Source of the DNA: Acidobacteriota bacterium
GTDB lineage: Bacteria > Acidobacteriota > Terriglobia > Terriglobales > SCQP01
DNA length: 6,596 bases
Assembly (NCBI GenBank): GCA_021818645.1
Contig: JAKATS010000320.1
Location: 1-6,596, forward strand
Direction: 5' to 3'
Shown here one piece after another: positions 1 through 5,445 of the stretch (position 1 is its first letter; each line of letters starts with the position of its first letter). The position numbers were made by a program, and so were the translations under genes. Below the pieces are notes generated by a model. That model had not been told where the DNA came from and made no database searches. It was given only the letters and a program-made list of their open reading frames with translations.

Positions 1-206
1 TCTGCGGCCTGCCGCGTCTGTTCCGGCCCGCTGCCGATAATCGTGTGCTCCCGGTTCGATTTATTCCATACCGGAGCAAGTTCGATGCCCGCATTGAAGG
101 CCAACTGGCAGGCCCGCAGCTGCGCCGCGGCCTGGTGGCCAAAACGATCGCCAATACCGAAGGAAAACCGGGGCAGTTGAAGTTCCAGATGGGATGAGGG
201 CATCAT
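1..206 (-). CDS. Tagaturonate epimerase (UxaE)-like protein, N-terminal part only
   Basis: This is the first 68 codons of a minus-strand gene; the rest lies beyond the left edge. The translation begins MMPSSHLELQLPRFSFGIGD. It contains SFGIGDRF at residues 15-22, an alanine-rich helix-like stretch at 26-39, and PVWNKSNREH at 45-54 followed by TIIGSGP. I associate the SFGxGDR motif followed by a P-V-W-N-K-S-N-R-E-H block with proteins annotated as tagaturonate epimerase family. The founding member, Thermotoga UxaE, interconverts D-tagaturonate and D-fructuronate in hexuronate catabolism in the cytoplasm. The assignment rests on remembered motifs over a short fragment, so the substrate is uncertain. 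Two adjacent ATG codons (204-206 and 201-203) could both start it, and neither has a recognisable Shine-Dalgarno sequence. The frame is open throughout with no stop. It is transcribed divergently from murE, and nothing else in the window belongs to sugar-acid metabolism. Confidence 0.6.
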   Translation of the reverse strand, partial: MMPSSHLELQLPRFSFGIGDRFGHQAAAQLRACQLAFNAGIELAPVWNKSNREHTIIGSGPEQTRQAA

Positions 207-309
207 TTTAAAAATGTTGGATCAGCCCGCCGCCTGTCAATGCAGTATTCTCCCGGCTTGGATTTAGCGGAATTGAATCGGCTGCCGCGCTGCGCAACCC
301 CAAGCTAAA
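207..309. other. Divergent intergenic region between the epimerase gene and murE
   Basis: This 103-base spacer must carry the promoters of both the leftward epimerase gene and the rightward murE-murF pair. On the minus strand there is a perfect TTGACA at 240-235, but no convincing -10 element lies 16-18 bases beyond it. Rightward, TAAAAT at 306-311 resembles a -10 element and overlaps the first murE ATG, without a good -35 box. Neither gene has a Shine-Dalgarno sequence here, so leaderless or weakly initiated translation is possible. I cannot assign either promoter firmly. Confidence 0.4.
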
Positions 310-1848
310 ATGACCGGAATGACCTTTGCAGAATTATGTGCGGACCTTCGGGGCGAGTGGACTGGTTCGCCGGAAATACCTGTCACCGGATTGCATTATG
401 ACTCCCGCCAGGTCGCGCCCGGCCAGGTCTTTGTCGCCATTCGGGGTGAGCAAACCGATGGCAATCGCTTCATCCCCATGGCCCTGCGGCGCGGTGCGGC
501 CGGCGTCATTTCGGAATTGACTCCCCCGGCGGGCTTTACCGGGGTCTGGCTCAGGGTAACCCAGGCGCGGCGCGCCCTGGCCATGGCAGCGGCCTGTTGG
601 TATGGCTATCCCTCCCGCCGTATGTCTCTGCTGGGCATCACCGGTACCAACGGTAAAACCACCACTGCCTATCTATGCAGCTCGGTGCTGGCCGCGGCCG
701 GCTGGGTGAGCGGATTATTCGGCACCATTGAATACCGCATCGGCGAGCGTGTGATTCCATCCCCGCATACCACTCCGGAATCGCTTGACTTGCAGGCGCT
801 GCTGGCCGCGGTTGCGGAAGCCGTACCGGCAGGCCATCCTCATGCCGGGGTTATGGAAGTCTCCTCGCATGCGCTGGCGCTGGACCGGGTCTGGGGCTGC
901 CATTTTGCCTGCGCGGTTTTTACCAATCTGACCCAGGACCATCTGGATTTTCACGGCGATATGGAGCGTTACGCCCAGGCCAAAAGACGCTTGTTTCAGG
1001 GCACGGGCGCAGGACAGCCGGCCTGCGCCGTGGTGAATGGCGATGATCACGCCAGTCAGTCCATGGTTGAGGGCTATACCGGCAGGCTCTGGCGCTACGG
1101 CTTGGCGGAAGGCGCTGATTTCCGCGCGGCCGATATGCGGCAGGATGCCGCCGGATTGCGCTTTCAATTGCATGGCCCGGGCGGCTGGCGCGCTCCTGTA
1201 CATTCGGCCTTATCGGGCCGGGTGAACGTCTATAACATTCTGGCCGCCATCGCGGCCGGCTATGCCTTAGCGGTTGCGCCGGATACCATACTGGCCGGCA
1301 TCCAGGCTCTGGAACGCGTTCCCGGCCGCTTTGAACGCATCCGCGCGGGGCAGCCTTTTGAAGTCGTGGTGGACTATGCCCATACTCCGGATGCGCTGCA
1401 AAACGTGCTCGTCTTATGCCGCGACTTGTTGCGGCAGTCTTCCGGAGGCCGCTTGTTAACGCTGTTTGGCTGTGGTGGCGACCGGGATCGCGGCAAGCGG
1501 CCGCTCATGGGCCGTGTCGCAGCCCGGGGCAGCGATCAGGTGGTGATCACTTCCGATAACCCGCGCCGGGAAGATCCGGAAGCAATTCTTGACGACATCC
1601 TTCCCGGACTGCAAGGCGTGGAATACATCCGCGAACCCGATCGCCAGGCCGCCATCGCGCACATACTGGAATCGGCCCGCCCGGGTGATCTGGTCTTATT
1701 GGCGGGCAAAGGCCATGAGAAGGTGCAAATCATCGGTGATCAGGTGCTGCCTTTTGATGATGTCCAGGTGGCGAAAGACGCCTTGGCCCGGCTGGGCTGG
1801 TATGCGCCGCCTGATTCCCACCACCCGGAAACCGGAATATGCAATTAA
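310..1848 (+). CDS. murE: UDP-N-acetylmuramoyl-tripeptide synthetase (meso-DAP-adding MurE)
   Basis: Cytoplasmic ATP-dependent Mur ligase that adds the third residue, very probably meso-diaminopimelate, to UDP-MurNAc-L-Ala-D-Glu during peptidoglycan precursor synthesis. The 512-residue length is slightly longer than the usual ~495. The N-terminal UDP-binding domain shows DSRQVAPGQVFVAIRG. The central ATPase domain has the P-loop GITGTNGKTTT at residues 109-119, a PHTTPES block, and HGDMERYAQAK ending in Lys225, the position equivalent to the carbamylated lysine of E. coli MurE. The C-terminal domain has DYAHTPDAL, GCGGDRDRGKRP and the diagnostic DNPR at 416-419; lysine-adding enzymes have a different motif there. 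The start is uncertain. ATG at 310 is the longest, while ATG at 319 gives MTFAELCADL, a very MurE-like beginning. Neither has a clear Shine-Dalgarno site. The gene overlaps murF by 10 bases, implying one transcript and coupled translation. Confidence 0.96.
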   Translation: MTGMTFAELCADLRGEWTGSPEIPVTGLHYDSRQVAPGQVFVAIRGEQTDGNRFIPMALRRGAAGVISELTPPAGFTGVWLRVTQARRALAMAAACWYGYPSRRMSLLGITGTNGKTTTAYLCSSVLAAAGWVSGLFGTIEYRIGERVIPSPHTTPESLDLQALLAAVAEAVPAGHPHAGVMEVSSHALALDRVWGCHFACAVFTNLTQDHLDFHGDMERYAQAKRRLFQGTGAGQPACAVVNGDDHASQSMVEGYTGRLWRYGLAEGADFRAADMRQDAAGLRFQLHGPGGWRAPVHSALSGRVNVYNILAAIAAGYALAVAPDTILAGIQALERVPGRFERIRAGQPFEVVVDYAHTPDALQNVLVLCRDLLRQSSGGRLLTLFGCGGDRDRGKRPLMGRVAARGSDQVVITSDNPRREDPEAILDDILPGLQGVEYIREPDRQAAIAHILESARPGDLVLLAGKGHEKVQIIGDQVLPFDDVQVAKDALARLGWYAPPDSHHPETGICN

Positions 1849-3254
1849 GCCTGGCTGAAATTGCCGTAATTCTCCATACCGAGCCTCCGGCCGCCGCGGG
1901 CTGGGCGGTCGGCGCGGCGATAGATTCCCGCCAGTTGCGGCCGGGGGAGCTGTTTTTTGCTCTCCGCGGCGAGCATAGTGACGGCCATCAGCATGTCCTG
2001 GCGGCGCTCGGCGCGGGAGCTTGCGCGGCCGTGGTGGCGCGGGAGGAATTGCCGCGCTTTGCTCCCGCCTTTCGCGCCCGCTTGTTAGCGGTGGATCAGC
2101 CGCAGTCCGCCTTGAGCCAGTTGGCCGCGGCGGTGCGCCGGCGCTGGGGGAAAAAAGTTGTGGGCATCACCGGTTCGGCCGGCAAAACCACCACCAAGGA
2201 AATGATCGCGCGCGTGCTGGCCACCCGCTATCAGGTGTTAAAAACCGAAGGCAATTTCAATAATCACCTGGGCGTGCCGTTGACCCTGCTGCGGTTGACT
2301 CCGGCGCATGAGATCGCGGTCATCGAAATGGGCATGAACCATGCCGGAGAAATTGCTGCCCTGGCGCAAATCGCTCAGCCTCAGGTGGGCGTGTTTACCG
2401 TGGTTGCTCCCGTGCATCTGGGTTTCTTTTCATCGCTGGACGCCATCGCCGCCGCCAAACGCGAATTGCTCGAAGCGTTGCCCGGCCAGGGCATCGCTGT
2501 CTTAAATGCCAACGATCCGCGCGTGGCGCGCTTCGGCGAAGGCTGGCCAGGCAGGAAAATCTTCTATGGCCTGTCCGATGATGCTGCACAGGACCGGTCC
2601 GCGCACGGATGGAACGTGCGCATCGAAAATATCATCCCGCAGACCGGTGAAGGCTCGGAGTTTACTGCTGTGGCCGGAGGGCAGAGGGAAACTATGCATG
2701 TCCCGCTGCTGGGCCGGCATAATGTCGCCAATGCCGCCGCCGCGCTCGCCACCGGGCAGATCTTTGGCGTGGATCTGCGGCACGCGGCTCACGCCCTGGC
2801 CGGCCTGCGGCCCGGGCCGGGACGCGGGCGGGTGCTCCGCATCGGCGAAGCGACGGTGCTGGATGACTGCTATAACGCCAATCCCGAAGCTGTCGAGCGC
2901 ATGCTGCACGTTCTGCGGCACATGCCTGGCCGGCGTCATCTGGCCGTGCTGGGTGAAATGCGCGAATTGGGCGCCACCAGCCGAGACTGGCATCTTAAAA
3001 TCGGCCAACTTTGCGCCCAATTGAAACTGGATGCCGTTTTTGCGGTCGCCGGCGATGCCGGCATGATCCTGGAAGGCGCGCAGGCGGAGGGATTGAATGC
3101 GCCAGGCGAATTTTTTCCCGATGTCCAGGCTTGTATTCCGGCGGTGCGCGCGGCCCTGCGCCCCGGAGATGTCATTCTGGTGAAAGGCTCGCATGGTGTG
3201 CATTTGGAGATTCTGGTCGCCGATCTGGAAAAAAACCAGGTTCAGAATGTCTGA
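1839..3254 (+). CDS. murF: UDP-N-acetylmuramoyl-tripeptide--D-alanyl-D-alanine ligase (MurF)
   Basis: Cytoplasmic ATP-dependent Mur ligase that attaches the dipeptide D-Ala-D-Ala to the UDP-MurNAc tripeptide, completing the soluble pentapeptide precursor. The protein has 471 residues, normal for MurF (about 450-480). The N-terminal domain shows AIDSRQLRPGELFFALRGEH. The central ATPase domain has the P-loop GITGSAGKTTTKEM starting at residue 109 (Lys116), then NFNNHLGVPLTLL and VIEMGMNHAGEIA, both MurF signatures. Further on are GRHNVANAAAALA and the MurF-specific LDDCYNANPEAVERML block, and the C-terminal domain ends with DVILVKGSHGVHLE. The start lies inside the last codons of murE. GGAAA at 1827-1831, 7 bases upstream, can act as ribosome-binding site, and the overlap suggests re-initiation by ribosomes finishing murE. 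The gene is followed by a strong intrinsic terminator rather than mraY, so the murE-murF unit probably ends here. Confidence 0.96.
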   Translation: MQLSLAEIAVILHTEPPAAAGWAVGAAIDSRQLRPGELFFALRGEHSDGHQHVLAALGAGACAAVVAREELPRFAPAFRARLLAVDQPQSALSQLAAAVRRRWGKKVVGITGSAGKTTTKEMIARVLATRYQVLKTEGNFNNHLGVPLTLLRLTPAHEIAVIEMGMNHAGEIAALAQIAQPQVGVFTVVAPVHLGFFSSLDAIAAAKRELLEALPGQGIAVLNANDPRVARFGEGWPGRKIFYGLSDDAAQDRSAHGWNVRIENIIPQTGEGSEFTAVAGGQRETMHVPLLGRHNVANAAAALATGQIFGVDLRHAAHALAGLRPGPGRGRVLRIGEATVLDDCYNANPEAVERMLHVLRHMPGRRHLAVLGEMRELGATSRDWHLKIGQLCAQLKLDAVFAVAGDAGMILEGAQAEGLNAPGEFFPDVQACIPAVRAALRPGDVILVKGSHGVHLEILVADLEKNQVQNV

Positions 3255-3357
3255 ATTCCGTGTTCCGGATTGGTTTGACATCCCGTCCTGCGGGCGCGAA
3301 AATAAACTTATTCAGACCCAATCCGGGTCGTAAAGGCCGGAAAGCCAGCCAATCCGC

Positions 3358-3382
3358 GGCCGGTTCTCCGGCCTTTTATTTT
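3358..3382 (+). terminator. Rho-independent terminator after murF
   Basis: A perfect 6-base GC-only stem, GGCCGG (3358-3363) with CCGGCC (3368-3373), closes a TTCT tetraloop and is followed immediately by TTTTATTTT (3374-3382). It lies 104 bases after the murF stop and ends 22 bases before the hydrolase start. It should therefore end the murE-murF transcript, or act as an attenuator if transcription of the hydrolase begins upstream of it. Confidence 0.75.
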
Positions 3383-3389
3383 GGCGGCC

Positions 3390-3394
3390 AGGGG
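3390..3394 (+). promoter_or_regulatory. Ribosome-binding site deciding the hydrolase start
   Basis: AGGGG lies 10 bases upstream of the ATG at 3405. It supports that ATG over the in-frame TTG at 3381, which lies inside the T-tract of the terminator and has no ribosome-binding site. Confidence 0.5.
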
Positions 3395-3404
3395 CGATTC
3401 TTGT

Positions 3405-4451
3405 ATGCCGGGATGGTATGGGCGGTGGATTCAGCGCTGGGAAAGGGAATTGGTCGCTCGCGACCGCGACCGTTATACCCGCCCGCTTGACTGGGGGTGG
3501 GAATGGCTGCGGCGTACCCCGATCAATGGCTTGCCGGATCGCATTCCGGAAACCGCGGCTTTGGATTGCCTGCGGGATTGGAATATTCGCGCTCTGTCGC
3601 ACAGCCCGGAGTTTTTTTCCGCACCCGCAGTACACGATTTTGAGTTGCGCGGCCCCTGGCTGCGTTTCAGCTCTCCCGCCGCTTCCGGCGACCCCGCCAA
3701 TGATCAGGTCTGGGCGCGCTGGTTCGAGCCCCAGCCCCGGCGTTCCCGCCCGCGCGCCGTGATCGTGCTGCCGCAATGGAATGCCGATGCCGAAGGTCAT
3801 GCCGCATTATGCCGGGGTTTGCAGCGGCTGGGCATTGCCGCCCTGCGCTTAAGCCTGCCCTGGCATGATGCGCGCAAGCCCTCGGGTCTGGCGCGGGCCG
3901 AATACGCGGTGGATGCCAATTTGGGCCGCACGATTCACGCCGCGCGCCAGGCGGTGTGCGACGTGCGCGCCTGTGTTGACTGGCTCCAGGCCCAGGGATA
4001 CAAAGACGTGGGCATTCTCGGCACCAGCCTGGGTTCCTGCTATGCCCTGCTGGCCAGTTCGCATGAACCGCGGCTCAAGGTCAATGTTTTTAATCATGTT
4101 TCCCCCTGGTTCGGGGATGTCGTCTGGACCGGGCTGGCCACGCGCCATGTCCGCGACAGCCTGGCCGGGCAGCTCAACCGCGAACAGTTGCGCGCCGCCT
4201 GGCTGGCCATCAGCCCGGTGCATTACCTGCCCCGCATGGCGGGCGAGAGGAAGCATAATTTATTGATTTACGCGCGCTACGACCTGACTTTTTTACCCGA
4301 GCTTTCCCTGCAGGCGCTGGCGGAATTCAAGCGCCTGGGCATTCTCCATGAAATTCGCGTATTGCCCTGCGGACACAACACCACCGGCCAGACTCCGTTT
4401 CAGTGGCTCGATGGCTACTGGATGGTGCAATTTCTGCGCCGCTGGTTATAA
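3405..4451 (+). CDS. Alpha/beta hydrolase of unknown substrate
   Basis: A 348-residue protein with an alpha/beta-hydrolase catalytic core behind an N-terminal extension of about 110 residues rich in Trp and Arg. The core strand is followed by VIVLPQWNADAEGH (LPQWNAD at 122-128) and RLSLPWHDARKP. The nucleophile elbow is GTSLG at 206-210, with Ser208 as the probable nucleophile. The conserved-looking blocks NVFNHVSPWFGDVVWTGL and TRHVRDSL follow. YARYDLTFLPE supplies the probable acid Asp293, and LPCGHNTTGQTPF supplies the catalytic His324. The complete Ser-Asp-His triad argues for an active esterase- or peptidase-like enzyme, but nothing reveals its substrate. It resembles uncharacterised hydrolases that I recall from acidobacteria and, more distantly, the ABHD18 (DUF2048) type. 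No signal peptide or membrane segment is visible, so it is probably cytoplasmic. A terminator separates it from murF, and it converges on the Yip1 gene. Confidence 0.85.
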   Translation: MPGWYGRWIQRWERELVARDRDRYTRPLDWGWEWLRRTPINGLPDRIPETAALDCLRDWNIRALSHSPEFFSAPAVHDFELRGPWLRFSSPAASGDPANDQVWARWFEPQPRRSRPRAVIVLPQWNADAEGHAALCRGLQRLGIAALRLSLPWHDARKPSGLARAEYAVDANLGRTIHAARQAVCDVRACVDWLQAQGYKDVGILGTSLGSCYALLASSHEPRLKVNVFNHVSPWFGDVVWTGLATRHVRDSLAGQLNREQLRAAWLAISPVHYLPRMAGERKHNLLIYARYDLTFLPELSLQALAEFKRLGILHEIRVLPCGHNTTGQTPFQWLDGYWMVQFLRRWL

Positions 4452-4464
4452 ATGTTCATCCAAT

Positions 4465-4478
4465 CGCGGGGAGCCGCG
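4465..4478. repeat. Short GC hairpin after the hydrolase gene
   Basis: CGCGG (4465-4469) and CCGCG (4474-4478) form a perfect 5-base stem with a GGAG loop 13 bases after the hydrolase stop codon. No T-tract follows, so it is not a standard intrinsic terminator. It may protect the 3' end of the transcript. Confidence 0.3.
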
Positions 4479-4502
4479 CTATTCATGTCGAGTCGAGCAT
4501 AA

Positions 4503-4548
4503 GCGGGACGCATGGCGTAGCCACGCTGAGGCCCGCGCCAGTTATTTT
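4503..4548. terminator. Possible bidirectional terminator between convergent genes
   Basis: An imperfect two-tier hairpin lies between the converging hydrolase and Yip1 genes. The outer stem is GCGGG (4503-4507) with CCCGC (4532-4536). The inner stem is GCATGGC (4510-4516) with GCCACGC (4520-4526) around a GTA loop, with one A-C mismatch on the plus strand. Rightward, TTATTTT (4542-4548) follows after a five-base gap. Leftward only TTAT follows. The position suits transcription termination from both sides, but the structure is not canonical. Confidence 0.35.
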
Positions 4549-5302
4549 AGATCGCGGCAATGCCGGTCACAGCCAGTACATAGACCAGCCAGAGCAATAC
4601 CACCGCCGTCAAGGCCGAGCCGTATTTCACCCGCGGTCCGGCTTTGCTGATTCCCAGCGCCAGCAGGCCGATCACCCAGAAGCTGAAAAGATCCATCCGC
4701 TGCCCGAACACCTGTAGCCAATGGGGCGCGGTGGAAGATAAAAAGTATCCCAGGTTTGAACCGATCAGATTTTGCGAGTCCAGATGTCCGGGATGCGAAG
4801 CGGTAAAAACGATAGGCAGAGCCAGCAGATAGGCAATGGAGAGCGGCAGCATGGCATGCGCGGTCAGGCTGAACATCTGCTTGAATTTCGTCTGCAAGCC
4901 AAGGCCGAAATTGGCCGCGCCCAGCATGCAGGCGGCCACGACCAGCACCACCACAGGAGCGACGAAAACGGCGAATAACGGGCTGAAGTGAATAAATTTG
5001 GCGCTCATGGCCGCCTGCGCCTGGATTTGCTGGGCGCTCAGGGACTGGGCCGCCGGATTCTGCTGGATCGCCCGCAAAGCGATATTCAGGCTGCCGATGT
5101 GGTGCACAATGAACCAGGTAGAAACCGTGCCGATCACAATCTGGAGTCCCAGGCAGAGCATGTAATGCGGCTCGCGGGCAATATCGGCGAAGGTGGCATC
5201 GGGAGCGTAAAACGTCCCCAGAATGCGCTGCCAGGAAGGCATACGCCGGGCCGGGGCGGGTTCCGCGGAAATGGGTGATAGCGAAGCCGGGGGCGTGCTC
5301 AT
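4547..5302 (-). CDS. Yip1-family integral membrane protein
   Basis: A 251-residue membrane protein on the minus strand. After a Pro/Ala-rich cytosolic tail (about residues 1-25) comes WQRILGTFYAPDATFADIAR, the amphipathic lead-in typical of bacterial Yip1-domain proteins. About five hydrophobic segments follow, near 47-69, 106-135, 146-169, 203-220 and 228-249, matching the five-helix Yip1 topology. A polar Gln/Ala-rich loop (about 78-103) separates the first two. Bacterial Yip1-domain proteins have no established function, and the link to eukaryotic vesicle traffic is by fold only. The start is ATG at 5300-5302, preceded six bases upstream by a perfect AAGGAG. A longer frame starting at 5377 is possible but would translate through this ribosome-binding site. 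The gene converges on the hydrolase and diverges from tgt. No functional link to either is visible. Confidence 0.8.
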   Translation of the reverse strand: MSTPPASLSPISAEPAPARRMPSWQRILGTFYAPDATFADIAREPHYMLCLGLQIVIGTVSTWFIVHHIGSLNIALRAIQQNPAAQSLSAQQIQAQAAMSAKFIHFSPLFAVFVAPVVVLVVAACMLGAANFGLGLQTKFKQMFSLTAHAMLPLSIAYLLALPIVFTASHPGHLDSQNLIGSNLGYFLSSTAPHWLQVFGQRMDLFSFWVIGLLALGISKAGPRVKYGSALTAVVLLWLVYVLAVTGIAAI

Positions 5303-5445
5303 GATCGTCTCCTTATGCCATGGGTATAGAGCCGGGAATCCAGTTTTTTGCAGCCGGTTCCAGCATACTCGAAACATTGTTACGCAGCTGGTCGTGTAAT
5401 TCTTTCACACCATTCCACCTTGCTGACCTGCCTTACTCTGAAATC
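5303..5445. other. Divergent intergenic region between the Yip1 gene and tgt
   Basis: This 143-base spacer should hold the promoters of both divergent genes. Leftward, a TATACC-like -10 (reading from 5328 to 5323) sits close to the Yip1 ribosome-binding site, with only a poor -35 candidate. Rightward, TGTAAT at 5395-5400 is a weak -10 candidate. tgt has no evident Shine-Dalgarno sequence before its ATG. I see no small gene, repeat or operator-like palindrome here. Confidence 0.35.
5309..5314 (-). promoter_or_regulatory. Strong Shine-Dalgarno site of the Yip1 gene
   Basis: On the minus strand this reads AAGGAG, six bases before the ATG at 5302. It is the best ribosome-binding site in the window and fixes the start, excluding the upstream in-frame ATG at 5375-5377. 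Confidence 0.85.

Larger units (their letters stand above)
3255..3404 (+). promoter_or_regulatory. Structured spacer between murF and the hydrolase (possible leader or attenuator RNA)
   Basis: This non-coding spacer is rich in complementary segments. CCGGATTGG at 3265-3273 is a perfect 9-base complement of CCAATCCGG at 3318-3326. It can alternatively pair over about 10 bases (3266-3275 with 3347-3356, one G-U pair) with a second CCAATCCG at 3349-3356. Local hairpins are CCCG/CGGG (3282-3285 with 3291-3294) and GACCC/GGGTC (3315-3319 with 3325-3329). Two GGCCGG copies (3335-3340 and 3358-3363) compete for one CCGGCC at 3368-3373. The second copy makes a compact terminator hairpin, and the first makes a 9-base stem with a 27-base loop. 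I could not match it to any riboswitch class I know. It may be only a 3' untranslated region, or a leader controlling the hydrolase. Confidence 0.35.

Noticed and set aside
212..240. Sigma-70-type promoter for the epimerase gene from TTGACA at 240-235
   Set aside because: At 16-18 base spacing the would-be -10 boxes (AACATT, ACATTT, CATTTT) match the consensus poorly, so the TTGACA may be chance.
715..1203. Open minus-strand frame of 162 codons opposite murE
   Set aside because: It is antisense to the murE ATPase domain, with no ribosome-binding site and no recognisable family.
2502..3281. Open minus-strand frame of 259 codons opposite murF
   Set aside because: It lies almost entirely antisense to the certain murF gene. 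Its translation has no recognisable domain, and such long antisense frames are common in GC-rich coding DNA.
3381..3404. TTG-initiated eight-codon extension of the hydrolase
   Set aside because: The TTG sits in the terminator T-tract with no ribosome-binding site, whereas the ATG at 3405 has AGGGG upstream.
3274..3404. Known riboswitch class (c-di-GMP GEMM, ZTP, guanidine, TPP) in the spacer
   Set aside because: None of the conserved core sequences I remember for these classes is present; only generic hairpins and a terminator are visible.
5303..5377. Upstream ATG extending the Yip1 protein by 25 residues
   Set aside because: A perfect AAGGAG at the right distance marks the ATG at 5302 as the start, and the extension does not resemble a family N-terminus.
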